The notes: generated by a model not told the origin, from the letters alone. A DNA stretch of 64,000 bases from JBDRKE01 sp043814315 (GCA_043814315.1 JBDRKE010000010.1:69397-133396); one strand, 5' to 3'. Shown: positions 1 through 8,146, numbered from the stretch's first letter. Numbers and translations are program-made.

Positions 1-426
1 GGTAATCTGGTAAGTGTTCTAACGATGATGAAGGGGTTACCGCTGACTTATAACAGAGATATGCAATTGGATAAGGAACCTTTGTTTGATTCATTTGAAA
101 TCGTTTCCAGGGAATTAAAAGTATTAACCGGGCTCATCGAGACGCTTAAATTCAATGAGAAGAAAATAAAAGAACACTTAAAGGATGAGTCTTTATATGC
201 CACTGATTTAGTGTATTATCTTGTCGATAGAAAGATTCCCTTTAAAGAGGCGCATACGGCTATCGGCAAATTAGTGAAATATTCTCTGGATCATGGAATC
301 CAGATCAAAGACATGCCGGAAAGTTTATTGAACAAGTTTTCGAATAAAATTGTTAAAAAAGAAATAATAAAATTATTCGATCCGTTAGTTTCTGTCAGGT
401 CGAAAAAGTCAATTAAGAGGAAATAA
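1..426 (+). CDS. argH: Argininosuccinate lyase, C-terminal part (cut by window start)
   Basis: The open frame runs in from base 1 and ends at TAA 424-426, leaving about 141 C-terminal residues. The stretch MKGLPLTYNRDMQLDKE is the conserved helix-rich core of argininosuccinate lyase, which splits argininosuccinate into arginine and fumarate in the last step of arginine synthesis. The end of the protein resembles the family's C-terminal domain, with a basic tail. The ATG at 25 lies inside the conserved region and is not the true start; the catalytic N-terminal two thirds lie outside the window. It is probably the first visible gene of an amino-acid operon leading into lysA, but a 294-bp palindrome-rich gap separates them. 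Confidence 0.9.
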   Translation, partial: GNLVSVLTMMKGLPLTYNRDMQLDKEPLFDSFEIVSRELKVLTGLIETLKFNEKKIKEHLKDESLYATDLVYYLVDRKIPFKEAHTAIGKLVKYSLDHGIQIKDMPESLLNKFSNKIVKKEIIKLFDPLVSVRSKKSIKRK

Positions 427-720
427 GTAGCGGGTGGCTTGGACTGATGAGTATAAAAATGCACCTGGCGAGGTGCGAGCGAATGGAGCTTTTAGCAAGA
501 GGAGCTTGAGCATTTGAGGGAATCTCGAGGTCAACGCGAAGCGTTGGCAATCTCGGGACGGCTGTGGGTGTCTGAGCGACGAGCGAGAGCGCGAGGAGCG
601 AGTTCCGCAGACGCCGAAAATGCGAAAGAACTCTTGCGTCCTGAGCGAAGCGAAGGAAAAGCGACCTGAGCGAGCAGCTTGGCAGGTGCATGTAACCGTC
701 AAATAGTTTGGTAAGATTCC
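427..720. repeat. GC-rich nested inverted-repeat element between argH and lysA
   Basis: No gene is credible here. The outer arms ATGCACCTG (near 459) and CAGGTGCAT (near 683) form a 9-bp inverted repeat. Inside are further small palindromes such as CAACGC-GAA-GCGTTG (near 534-548) and purine-rich GAGCGA/AGCGAAGG motifs. Base composition is clearly richer in G than the flanking genes. Minus-strand open frames cover it but look like a by-product of the repeats. It may be a folded mobile or REP-like element, or a structured transcript between the two genes. Confidence 0.6.
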
Positions 721-1998
721 ATGCACGACTTTAAATATAAAAACAATCAGCTTTATTGCGAACAGGTTAAAGTCGAGGATTTAGCCAGGAAATTCGGCAC
801 GCCTCTTTACGTCTACAGTTACCGTACTTTGATAGACCATTTCCTTAAACTGCAACATGCTTTTAAGAGCATAAATCCCCTGATCTGTTTCTCCGCAAAA
901 TCCAATTCCAATCTGGCTATCCTGAAAGCCCTGGTGGATAAGGGGGCGGGCCTGGATATCGTTTCGGGGGGTGAGCTTTACAGGGCGCTTCGCGTGGGTT
1001 GCCCGCCCGAAAGAATCGTCTATGCTTCCGTCGGGAAAACCGAGCGCGAGATAGAAGAGGCTATCCGCCGAAGGATCCTTTTCTTTAATGTAGAAAGCAC
1101 AGCGGAATTGGAAAATATCAACCGTATAGCCAGAAGACTCAAACGGATTACGCGCCTGGCCATACGCATCAACCCGGATGTTGAGCCAAAAACCCACAGG
1201 TATATTACCACGGGAAAATTGACCAATAAATTCGGCATAGATTTCAGAAGCGCCTATCAGATTTTAATGGTGCGCCAAGCCCTCTCGCATGTGAAAATAT
1301 CCGGTTTGCATATCCACATCGGCTCTCAGATAACAGAAAGTGCTCCTTATGTTGCCGCTATGACCAAAATGGCAGCGTTTATTGAAAAACTGAGGAAGAA
1401 AGGAATAGGCCTTGAGTATCTTAATATCGGGGGCGGCCTGGGTATTGTCTATAATCACGAAACTCCGCAAACAGCCGTCCACTTTGCCGGTAAGGTCTTG
1501 CCTTTGCTTAAAAGGACAGGTTTAAAGATTATCTTAGAGCCAGGCAGATTCATTGTCGGCAATGCCGGTATCCTGGTTACAAAAGTGTTGTATCTTAAAT
1601 CGAGCCCTAGAAAGAAATTTGTCATTGTCGATGCGGGAATGAATGACTTGATCCGGCCTGCTTTGTATAACGCCTATCATCAGATTCTGCCCTTACGCAA
1701 TACGCAATACGCAATACGCAATACGCAGAAAGTCGATATAGTGGGCCCGATATGCGAAAGTGGCGATTTCTTTGCCAAAGAAAGGCCATTGCCTCAAGTC
1801 AAAGAAGGCCAGTATCTGGCAGTCATGAGTGCGGGCGCTTACGGTTTTAGCATGGCCTCTAATTATAATTCGCGAAAGAGGCCGCAGGAAATCATGGTCT
1901 TAAAGAATAAGTCCTTTGTCATAAGAAAAAGAGAGAACGAAAAAGATTTGGTTTGTAACGAAGTCATCCCGTCTTTTCTGTTTAAGGATACAGTATGA
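721..1998 (+). CDS. lysA: Diaminopimelate decarboxylase
   Basis: This PLP enzyme (fold type III) decarboxylates meso-diaminopimelate to L-lysine, the last step of lysine synthesis. Lys60 in CFSAKSNSN is the expected PLP lysine of the N-terminal barrel. HIHIGSQI, LNIGGGLG and LEPGRFIVGNAG mark the barrel's phosphate and substrate contacts. GPICESGDFFAKER and GAYGFSMASNYN are the C-terminal signature with the second active-site cysteine. At 425 residues the length is normal. Its end overlaps dapF by 4 bp (ATGA), so the two are translationally coupled. Five 7-nt repeats are inserted in frame near residues 325-336, adding a peptide rich in R, N, T and Q just before the GPICESGD motif. Confidence 0.95.
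   Translation: MHDFKYKNNQLYCEQVKVEDLARKFGTPLYVYSYRTLIDHFLKLQHAFKSINPLICFSAKSNSNLAILKALVDKGAGLDIVSGGELYRALRVGCPPERIVYASVGKTEREIEEAIRRRILFFNVESTAELENINRIARRLKRITRLAIRINPDVEPKTHRYITTGKLTNKFGIDFRSAYQILMVRQALSHVKISGLHIHIGSQITESAPYVAAMTKMAAFIEKLRKKGIGLEYLNIGGGLGIVYNHETPQTAVHFAGKVLPLLKRTGLKIILEPGRFIVGNAGILVTKVLYLKSSPRKKFVIVDAGMNDLIRPALYNAYHQILPLRNTQYAIRNTQKVDIVGPICESGDFFAKERPLPQVKEGQYLAVMSAGAYGFSMASNYNSRKRPQEIMVLKNKSFVIRKRENEKDLVCNEVIPSFLFKDTV
1694..1728 (+). repeat. Five-unit heptamer array inside lysA
   Basis: Four perfect copies of TACGCAA (1694-1721) are followed by the variant TACGCAG, 35 nt in all. The reading frame stays open and encodes the low-complexity stretch around LRNTQYAIRNTQ. The flanking residues belong to conserved lysA blocks, so this looks like a late insertion into a surface loop. 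Confidence 0.9.
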
Positions 1999-2834
1999 AA
2001 AAAATAGAGTTTACCAAGATGGTCGCTTCCGGGAATGATTTCGTTGTTGCTGAGAAAAAACAACTATCCGCTATCCGCTATCCGCTATCCGCTATAGCTA
2101 ATCAGATATGCAATAGGAAGTATGGTATAGGCGCTGACGGGTTGCTTATTCTTGAGAAAACAAAGGCAGCGGATATCAGGATGCGCGTGTTTAACGCCGA
2201 TGGTTCAGAAGCCGAGATGTGCGGGAATGGGGCAAGGTGCGTCGCCCTGTGGTTGAGTTCAAAGTTCCTGCCTGCCCGGCAGGCAGGCAAAGTTCATGGT
2301 TTAGAGTATAAAATCCAAACAAAAGCCGGCATCATTAAAGCCCAAGTCAATGGCGCATTAATAAGAATAAAGCTGACTGACCCCGCCGCTATAAAATTAA
2401 ACGTACCCATCAGGATAAACAAGAAAATGCTGCACGTTAATTTTGTCAACACGGGGGTTCCTCATGCCGTGATATTTGTGGAGGGGTTGGATAAAATAGA
2501 AGTTGTAAGTTTGGGCAGGCAGGTGCGTTTCCATAAGGCGTTCTCGCCCGCAGGGGCCAATGTGGATTTTGTGGAAGCCTTAAATGATCATACTCTCGGA
2601 TTGAGAACATATGAGAGGGGTGTTGAGGATGAAACTCTGGCCTGCGGCACAGGAGCGGTTGCCTCGGCTTTAGCATACGTTATGCGCTACGCGCGAAACG
2701 CCAAACAAATAAGAGTGCATACCCAGGGCAAGGAGATATTAAAAGTCTATTTTGAGAGAACAGGCCATAAATTAAAGAATGTTTGGTTAGAAGGAAAAAC
2801 GAAGGTTATTTGCAAAGGAGCGTATTATGTTTAA
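1995..2834 (+). CDS. dapF: Diaminopimelate epimerase
   Basis: A PLP-independent epimerase that converts LL- to meso-diaminopimelate for lysine and peptidoglycan. The two halves each contribute an active-site cysteine: Cys76 in MCGNGARC and Cys217 in LACGTGA. KMVASGNDF at the N terminus, GADGLLIL and VNTGVPHAV are standard blocks. Translation starts at ATG 1995, overlapping the lysA stop, and the end overlaps dapA by 8 bp. Two insertions lie in frame: five heptamers at 2064-2098 (residues ~24-35, reading LSAIRYPLSAIA) and a perfect GC palindrome at 2267-2287 (reading LPARQAG, residues ~92-98). Both avoid the catalytic motifs, so the enzyme is probably active. Confidence 0.95.
   Translation: MKKIEFTKMVASGNDFVVAEKKQLSAIRYPLSAIANQICNRKYGIGADGLLILEKTKAADIRMRVFNADGSEAEMCGNGARCVALWLSSKFLPARQAGKVHGLEYKIQTKAGIIKAQVNGALIRIKLTDPAAIKLNVPIRINKKMLHVNFVNTGVPHAVIFVEGLDKIEVVSLGRQVRFHKAFSPAGANVDFVEALNDHTLGLRTYERGVEDETLACGTGAVASALAYVMRYARNAKQIRVHTQGKEILKVYFERTGHKLKNVWLEGKTKVICKGAYYV
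2064..2098 (+). repeat. Five-unit heptamer array inside dapF
   Basis: Four perfect copies of CTATCCG (2064-2091) are followed by the variant CTATAGC, 35 nt in total. The design matches the lysA array but with an unrelated unit. It sits between the N-terminal strand and the conserved KYGIGADG block. Confidence 0.9.
2267..2287. repeat. Perfect GC palindrome inside dapF
   Basis: CCTGCCTGCC and GGCAGGCAGG are separated by one base. The same 10-bp arms occur with no spacer between genes at 8061-8080, and related longer versions lie at 32628-32659 and near 16061-16080. Here the element is translated in frame. Confidence 0.85.
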
Positions 2835-3702
2835 AGGCTCGATGGTCGCCATCGTGACACCGTTTAAGAACGGGAAAGTAGACGAAAAGAAACTCAGGGA
2901 CCTAATTGACTTTCATATTAAGAGCGGCACAGCGGGGATTGTGCCTTGCGGCACAACCGGAGAATCCGCCACTTTGTCTTTTGAGGAACACGACCATGTT
3001 ATTGAGGCTACCATTGATCAGGTAAGTCGCAGGGTCCCGGTCATTGCCGGCACAGGTTCCAATTCCACGGAAGAGGCGGTTATGCTGACGCGTCATGCCG
3101 CCAAAGCAGGCGCGGATGCGTCTTTGCAGGTGTCTCCTTATTACAACCGCCCCACACAGAAAGGCCTTTATGAACACTTTAAAGCTGTTGCGGATTCGGT
3201 TTCTATCCCGATCCTGCTTTATAATATCGCTTCAAGAACCGGGGTTAACATAGAGCCCGAGACAATAGCCAGGCTCACCCGTGATTGCAAAAATATTGTT
3301 GGCGTCAAAGAGGCTTCAGGAAGCCTGGATCAGATGTCGCGCATAAAATGGTTGTGTAAAGAGAATTTTGATCTTATCTCAGGAGATGACAGCCTGACTC
3401 TGCCCGTATTAAGCATTGCAGGCACAGGTGTTATTTCCGTCGTTGCCAATATTGTACCCAAAGATGTCGCTGGGCTGGTTCTTGAGTTTGAGAAAGGTAA
3501 TGTTAAAAGAGCCCAGGAGATCCATTTCAAATTATTACCCTTGATTAAAGCCATGTTTTTAGAAACAAATCCTATACCCGTTAAAACGGCTATGGGGCTA
3601 TTAGGGATGTGTGAACCGGATTTGAGGCTTCCCATGTGCCCCATGTCCGAGGAGAATCTGGAGAAACTGAAGGCAGCGCTGAAAGATTATGGATTACTGT
3701 GA
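2827..3702 (+). CDS. dapA: 4-hydroxy-tetrahydrodipicolinate synthase
   Basis: A class I aldolase that condenses pyruvate with aspartate semialdehyde, the first committed step to diaminopimelate. Lys161 (GVKEASG) is the Schiff-base lysine, Tyr132 (LLYNIASRTG) the catalytic tyrosine, and CGTTGES (residues 41-47) the substrate loop. SPYYNRPTQKGLYEHF is also diagnostic. The 291 residues fit the family. ATG 2827 overlaps the dapF end and is preceded by GCAAAGGAG, a good ribosome site. The gene is followed by an inverted pair of heptamer arrays before dapB. Confidence 0.96.
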   Translation: MFKGSMVAIVTPFKNGKVDEKKLRDLIDFHIKSGTAGIVPCGTTGESATLSFEEHDHVIEATIDQVSRRVPVIAGTGSNSTEEAVMLTRHAAKAGADASLQVSPYYNRPTQKGLYEHFKAVADSVSIPILLYNIASRTGVNIEPETIARLTRDCKNIVGVKEASGSLDQMSRIKWLCKENFDLISGDDSLTLPVLSIAGTGVISVVANIVPKDVAGLVLEFEKGNVKRAQEIHFKLLPLIKAMFLETNPIPVKTAMGLLGMCEPDLRLPMCPMSEENLEKLKAALKDYGLL

Positions 3703-3705
3703 GAA

Positions 3706-3868
3706 GCGTAAAACGCAAAGCGAAAAGCGTAAAACTAAAGCGGAAAACTTCCCGTTCGGCTATTAAATTTATTGCGGGATCCCGCTTTTCAGAAAATAGC
3801 TTAGCGGGAAAAACGTTTTGAGCTTACAACTTTAACTTTACGCTTTGCGCTTTGAGTTTTACGTTAAA
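3706..3868. repeat. Inverted pair of heptamer arrays around a GCGGGATCCCGC palindrome
   Basis: The left arm, from 3706, reads as degenerate 7-nt units (GCGTAAA, ACGCAAA, GCGAAAA, GCGTAAA, ACTAAAG). The right arm (about 3827-3868) holds the reverse complement type (CAACTTT, AACTTTA, CGCTTTG, CGCTTTG, AGTTTTA). Between them lies the perfect palindrome GCGGGATCCCGC (3774-3785) and a nearby AGCGGGAAAAA. The whole could fold into a long stem-loop between dapA and dapB. The same internal palindrome recurs at 57125-57136 inside another such element. Confidence 0.85.
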
Positions 3869-3882
3869 GCGAGGTGCTTGAT

Positions 3883-4593
3883 ATGATTAAGCTAGGTGTA
3901 GCCGGTGTTTGCGGAAGAATGGGGAGGCGTATATTTGAGTTGGCCTCTGTGGATAGGGATTTTGAGTTGACCCTTGCCCTTGAGAAAAAAGGTACGCCCA
4001 TGATTGGCCGGGATATGGGTAAGCTTAAGATATCCTCCAGTCCCGACGGCCTATTCCTTATTGATTGTTTTATAGATTTTACTACTCCCGAGGCAAGCGA
4101 GATTCATCTAGGGTATGTGGCAAAATACAAGAAACCCGTTGTCCTGGGCACAACCGGATTAAACGAAGCTCAATTAAAAGAAATAGAAGAGGTATCTAAA
4201 GTTGTCCCCGTGGTATTCTCACCGAATATGGCTGTCGGTGTAAACGTTTTGTTTGCCCTTTTGCCTGAAATAGCTAAGAGATTAGGTTTGGATTACAGCG
4301 TGGAGATCATAGAGGCCCACCATAAGGCGAAAAAAGACGCTCCTTCAGGAACGGCCAAGAAGCTGGGGCAGATTTTAGCGGATACCGCTAAAAAAGAAAT
4401 TCCTATCCATGCCATCCGGCTGGGGGATATTATCGGTGACCATACGGTCATATTCTGCGGTAACTCTGAGCGCATCGAAATAAAACATCAGGCGCACTCA
4501 CGCGATTTGTTCGCCCTGGGTGCTTTAAAGGCAGCGAAATGGATTGTTGGTAAACCTGCCGGTTTGTATTCGATGCAGGATGTGTTAAGATAG
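3883..4593 (+). CDS. dapB: 4-hydroxy-tetrahydrodipicolinate reductase
   Basis: An NAD(P)H-dependent reductase that makes tetrahydrodipicolinate, the branch point used by DapL. GVAGVCGRMGRRI is the Rossmann loop, VVLGTTGL and FSPNMAVGVN line the cofactor site, and EAHHKAKKDAPSGTA carries the paired histidines and lysine of the active site. The 236-residue length is normal. ATG 3883 is preferred because GAGG (3871-3874) is 8 nt upstream; an in-frame GTG at 3874 overlaps that ribosome site. The stop codon runs directly into another inverted heptamer pair. Confidence 0.94.
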   Translation: MIKLGVAGVCGRMGRRIFELASVDRDFELTLALEKKGTPMIGRDMGKLKISSSPDGLFLIDCFIDFTTPEASEIHLGYVAKYKKPVVLGTTGLNEAQLKEIEEVSKVVPVVFSPNMAVGVNVLFALLPEIAKRLGLDYSVEIIEAHHKAKKDAPSGTAKKLGQILADTAKKEIPIHAIRLGDIIGDHTVIFCGNSERIEIKHQAHSRDLFALGALKAAKWIVGKPAGLYSMQDVLR

Positions 4594-4664
4594 CGTAAAG
4601 TGCAAAGTGAAAAACGCAAAACTAAAACGCTTTAAGTTCTAACTTTACGCTTTGAGCTTTACGT
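4593..4664. repeat. Inverted pair of five-heptamer arrays between dapB and dapL
   Basis: The left array, 4593-4627, reads GCGTAAA, GTGCAAA, GTGAAAA, ACGCAAA, ACTAAAA: five units, 35 nt. After a 2-nt gap the right array, 4630-4664, reads CTTTAAG, TTCTAAC, TTTACGC, TTTGAGC, TTTACGT: five units, 35 nt, in inverted sense. The two arms can pair along most of their length. This is the cleanest example of the architecture in the window. Confidence 0.9.
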
Positions 4665-4683
4665 ACAACTTATAGGATAGAAT

Positions 4684-5844
4684 ATGTTTGAACTGTCACA
4701 GAAGATTCAAAGTCTGCCTCCGTATCTTTTCGCGGAAATCGATAAGGCGAAAAGAAAGGCCCGGGCCGAAGGCAGGGACATCATTGACTTAGGCGTGGGG
4801 GATCCTGATACGCCGACGCCAAAACACATTATTCAGGCTTTGTGTCAGGCCGCACAGGATCCTGTTTGTCACCGATATGCTTTGGACCAGGGGATGCCGG
4901 CTTTACGACAAGCTATTCAGCGTTGGTACAAAAAAAGATTCAACGTGGATCTTAATCCTGATACAGAAATCCTGCCATTGATTGGTTCCAAGGAGGGGCT
5001 GGCTCACTTTCCGTTGGCATTCCTGAATAAAGGGGATTATTCTTTGGTACCTGATCCCTGTTATCCTCCTTATAAAGGCGGAACGATTCTTGCCGGAGGC
5101 AGGCCCTTTTCTTTACCGCTTCTTGAGCAGAATTCGTTTTTACCGGACCTGAAAAATATACCCTCTTCTATCCGAAAAAAAGCCAAGCTCATATATATCA
5201 ATTATCCTAATAACCCTACTTCTGCGACCGCAGAAAAGGATTTTTTTAGCGCAACTGTAGCATTTGCTCTCAAAAATAAAATAGGGATTTTATCAGACTT
5301 AGCCTATTCGGAGATGGCTTATGACGGCTATAGGCCCTCTAGCGCCCTGGAGGTCGAAGGGGCCAAGGAAGCCGTTGTAGAATTTCATTCCCTGTCCAAG
5401 ACTTTTAACATGACCGGTTGGCGTATCGGCTGGGCGTGCGGTAATGAAAAAGCGATAGCTGCCCTGGCCAAGGTCAAATCCAACATGGATTCAGGGATAT
5501 TTTCTGCGATTCAATTAGCCGGCGTGGCTGCCCTGGAAGGGCCCCAGGCGCATATCAAGGATATGTGTCAGTTGTATCAGCAGCGCAGGGATATTCTCAT
5601 AAAAAGTTTACATTCCCTGGGTTGGCCGGCAGATTCTCCCAAGGCCACTTTTTACGTCTGGATGAAAGTTCCGCGTAAGACCGATTCCATAACATTTGCT
5701 CAAGTCCTGCTGAAAAAGGCCGATATTGTTGTCACCCCCGGTGTAGGATTCGGCAGATACGGAGGCGGTTTTATCCGCATGGCCCTGACCGTGCCTGAAG
5801 AGAGGATAGAAGAAGCCATACGGCGCTTAAAAAAAATTCTATGA
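4684..5844 (+). CDS. dapL: LL-diaminopimelate aminotransferase
   Basis: A fold type I PLP aminotransferase, 386 residues. In this cluster it would convert tetrahydrodipicolinate directly to LL-diaminopimelate using glutamate, replacing dapD, dapC and dapE. Lys239 in HSLSKTFNMTGWRIGW is the PLP lysine, NYPNNPT and SDLAYSEMAYDG are the ring-binding motifs, and FGRYGGGFIRMAL carries the arginine for the substrate carboxylate. Its place right after dapB, with lysA, dapF and dapA upstream and no succinylase genes, supports DapL rather than a general aspartate or alanine aminotransferase. The end overlaps folK by 4 bp. Confidence 0.88.
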   Translation: MFELSQKIQSLPPYLFAEIDKAKRKARAEGRDIIDLGVGDPDTPTPKHIIQALCQAAQDPVCHRYALDQGMPALRQAIQRWYKKRFNVDLNPDTEILPLIGSKEGLAHFPLAFLNKGDYSLVPDPCYPPYKGGTILAGGRPFSLPLLEQNSFLPDLKNIPSSIRKKAKLIYINYPNNPTSATAEKDFFSATVAFALKNKIGILSDLAYSEMAYDGYRPSSALEVEGAKEAVVEFHSLSKTFNMTGWRIGWACGNEKAIAALAKVKSNMDSGIFSAIQLAGVAALEGPQAHIKDMCQLYQQRRDILIKSLHSLGWPADSPKATFYVWMKVPRKTDSITFAQVLLKKADIVVTPGVGFGRYGGGFIRMALTVPEERIEEAIRRLKKIL

Positions 5845-6245
5845 TGGCCATCTGTTATTTGGGAATAGGTTCGAACTTAGGCAATAGAAAAAAGAATATT
5901 AGGATGGCCGTTAAAAAGATCAACGCCTTGGAAGAAACGAAGGTTATCAAATTATCCCGCCTCATGGAAACGGCGCCACTTAACGGCCCCACCAGCCAGA
6001 GAAAATTCCTGAATGCTTGCCTTAAGATCAAAACAGATATCAGCCCGTTTCATCTCCTTAAGAAACTTAAACAAATAGAAAAAGAGCTGGGTCGTAAGCG
6101 CACGTTGCGTTTCGGCTCCAGGACGATAGACTTAGATATATTGCTTTACCAGGATAAGGTTATAAACAGCAGGAATCTTAAAATTCCTCATCCGAGGATG
6201 TTTGAGCGTAAATTTGTTTTAAAGCCCCTATCAGAAGTTGTATGA
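5841..6245 (+). CDS. folK: 2-amino-4-hydroxy-6-hydroxymethyldihydropteridine diphosphokinase
   Basis: Transfers pyrophosphate from ATP to hydroxymethyl-dihydropterin in folate synthesis. LGIGSNLGNRKKNI is the N-terminal signature, RTIDLDILLY carries the two Mg-binding aspartates, and IPHPRMFERKFVLKPL is the conserved C-terminal block. At 134 residues it is at the short end of the family but all motifs are present. Starts and stops overlap both neighbours by 4 bp, so dapL-folK-panC is one transcription and translation unit. Confidence 0.93.
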   Translation: MMAICYLGIGSNLGNRKKNIRMAVKKINALEETKVIKLSRLMETAPLNGPTSQRKFLNACLKIKTDISPFHLLKKLKQIEKELGRKRTLRFGSRTIDLDILLYQDKVINSRNLKIPHPRMFERKFVLKPLSEVV

Positions 6246-7096
6246 GAATTGTCCGTAACATAAAAGAAATGGTCCGCTTCGCCCAAAAAGTGAGGCTTAA
6301 AGGGGATTCCATCGGATTTGTGCCGACTATGGGCGCCTTGCATCTTGGGCATCTGAGCTTAATCAGGCGTTGCCATAGAGAAAATGATTTTACGGTAGTC
6401 AGTATATTTGTTAATCCTATCCAGTTCTTGCCCCGCGAAGACTACAATAAATATCCGCGGGATCTCAAGCAGGATGCCGAGGTTTGCAGGAAGGAAGGAG
6501 TGGATATTTTATTTTATCCTGATGTCAAAGATATGTATCCGCAACCTTTGAGAACCACTGTTGATGTAAAGGGCCTAAGCGAGGTGTTATGCGGGCGCTT
6601 TCGGCCCGGTCATTTCAGAGGCGTTACGACGGTAGTCGCGAAACTTTTCCATATCGTTTATCCTGATAACGCTTATTTTGGCCAAAAGGACGCTCAACAG
6701 GCTGTCATTATCAAAAAGATGGTAGAGGATCTCAACTTCCCTGTTCAAATAAAAGTCATGCCTATCGTGCGGGAGCCAGACGGCCTGGCGATGAGTTCAA
6801 GGAATAAGTATCTTAATGAAGAGGAAAGAAGAGACGCGGCAGTTCTTTATCATGCCTTAAATCTGGCCAGGCGCTCTGTGGCCATGGGAGAAACGAGCGC
6901 ATCCAAGATCATCAGTTTCATGCGGGAGCTTATTCAAAAGAAAAAAAGCGCGAAAATTGATTATATTTCCGTCATGGATTTACAAAATCATAAGCCTTTG
7001 AATAAAATAAAGGGGAAGGCCCTGATTGCCCTGGCGGTGCGGATAGGCAAGATCAGACTTATTGATAATATAATCGTGTCTGTCAAATATCGATGA
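6242..7096 (+). CDS. panC: Pantothenate synthetase
   Basis: Joins pantoate and beta-alanine using ATP. This member of the nucleotidyltransferase superfamily shows GFVPTMGALHLGHLSLI with the HIGH-type HLGH, then FVNPIQF, GRFRPGHFRGVTTVV, PDNAYFGQKDAQQ and the KMSKS-like MSSRNKYL. The 284 residues fit. It overlaps folK by 4 bp. No panB or panD is visible, so those steps are encoded elsewhere. Confidence 0.95.
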   Translation: MRIVRNIKEMVRFAQKVRLKGDSIGFVPTMGALHLGHLSLIRRCHRENDFTVVSIFVNPIQFLPREDYNKYPRDLKQDAEVCRKEGVDILFYPDVKDMYPQPLRTTVDVKGLSEVLCGRFRPGHFRGVTTVVAKLFHIVYPDNAYFGQKDAQQAVIIKKMVEDLNFPVQIKVMPIVREPDGLAMSSRNKYLNEEERRDAAVLYHALNLARRSVAMGETSASKIISFMRELIQKKKSAKIDYISVMDLQNHKPLNKIKGKALIALAVRIGKIRLIDNIIVSVKYR

Positions 7097-7150
7097 ATAT
7101 TAAGGTAAGTAATGACCTATTTTGAATTTTGACATTTGAATTGTAAAGGT

Positions 7151-7975
7151 ATGGCTAAGTTATTAAAAATTGGCATTGTCGGCTGCGGCGCTATCGGAAG
7201 CTCATTAGCCAAAACAGTCATTAAGGATTTTCAGAAGGAAGCGAAATTAACGTCGCTTTATGACATCGATAAAGAAAGGTCTGCAGTGCTTTCGAAGTCG
7301 GTCTTTGAGACGCGCAGGCTCCATGTGCATAGCCTTAAACAATTGATTTGTAAATCTGATTTGGTGATTGAGGCCAGCTCTGCCCGGGCTTCCTTCGGCA
7401 TAGCGCAGAAAGTATTGGCGCGAGGCAAGGGTGTCATGATCATGAGTGTTGGCGGAGTCGCCGGTCATATAAAGACGCTGGCCGCTTTAGCCAAGAGGCG
7501 GGGCGGCCGAGTCTACATTCCCAGCGGCGCTGTTTCGGGTATAGACGCTTTAAAAGCGGCAGGGTGTGCAAGGTTAAAAAAGGTTTGCCTGACGACGTAC
7601 AAGAATCCCGCATCTTTCAGGGGGGTAGATATCATCAACAGGAAGAAAATAGATCTGGATAAGATAAAAAAGGATACGGTCATATTCTGTGGTTCCGCAA
7701 GAGAGGCGATTCGGTTGTTTCCGCAGAATATCAATGTGGCAGGACTCCTGAGCATCGCCGGTGTCGGTCAAGACAGGACGACGGTCAAAATCATTGCATC
7801 GCCTGCGACAAAGAAAAATATACACGAGATCCACATAGAGTCCTCGGCAGCCACAATTATGACGCGCACGCAGAATATTTTGCACCCTGATAATCCTAAG
7901 ACGAGTTACCTGGCGGTGCTATCCGCGGTGGCCATGTTAAAACAGATATTAGAGCCAGTTAAAATTGGTACTTGA
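7151..7975 (+). CDS. nadX: L-aspartate dehydrogenase
   Basis: An NAD(P)-dependent enzyme that oxidises aspartate to iminoaspartate, the precursor of quinolinate and NAD, in place of aspartate oxidase NadB. KIGIVGCGAIGSSLAKTV is the Rossmann motif. VIEASSARASFG, MIMSVGGVA, YIPSGAVSGIDALKAA and the C-terminal PDNPKTSYLAVLSAVAML are typical of the family. I chose ATG 7151; a longer frame begins at TTG 7136 but the 5' region there is made of 7-nt repeats (7117-7144). The AAAGG site is very close to the ATG. nadD at 52213 belongs to the same pathway; nadA and nadC are not here. Confidence 0.87.
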   Translation: MAKLLKIGIVGCGAIGSSLAKTVIKDFQKEAKLTSLYDIDKERSAVLSKSVFETRRLHVHSLKQLICKSDLVIEASSARASFGIAQKVLARGKGVMIMSVGGVAGHIKTLAALAKRRGGRVYIPSGAVSGIDALKAAGCARLKKVCLTTYKNPASFRGVDIINRKKIDLDKIKKDTVIFCGSAREAIRLFPQNINVAGLLSIAGVGQDRTTVKIIASPATKKNIHEIHIESSAATIMTRTQNILHPDNPKTSYLAVLSAVAMLKQILEPVKIGT

Positions 7976-8130
7976 AATCAAAATAAGGTTTCATAAGGTT
8001 GCCTAAGGTTACATAATGTTCCATAAAGTTACGCCTTTGGTAACCTTACGTAACATTATGCCTGCCTGCCGGCAGGCAGGGAACCTCATGGTACCTTATG
8101 TAACTTTAATAATAAAATTAATAAATGAGA
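7976..8130. repeat. Inverted 10-nt-period arrays around a GGCAGGCAGG palindrome
   Basis: The left part is built of roughly 10-nt units of the type AGGTTTCATA, AGGTTGCCTA, AGGTTACATA. The right part contains inverted copies such as GGTAACCTTACGTAACATTA and GGTACCTTATGTAAC. The perfect palindrome CCTGCCTGCC/GGCAGGCAGG sits at 8061-8080. The block can fold into a large stem-loop between nadX and the next gene. Unlike most arrays here the period is 10, not 7. Confidence 0.8.
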
Positions 8131-8146
8131 GGAGGTGAATTCGAAT

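Noticed and set aside
409..726. Minus-strand open frames of 92-105 codons over the argH-lysA spacer
   Set aside because: They lie on palindromic repeat DNA, have low-complexity Arg/Ser/Leu-rich products with no recognisable domain, no ribosome site, and overlap the ends of two real genes.
3636..3821. 61-codon frame overlapping the end of dapA
   Set aside because: It begins inside dapA in another frame and continues into heptamer repeats; it has no ribosome site and no similarity to known proteins.
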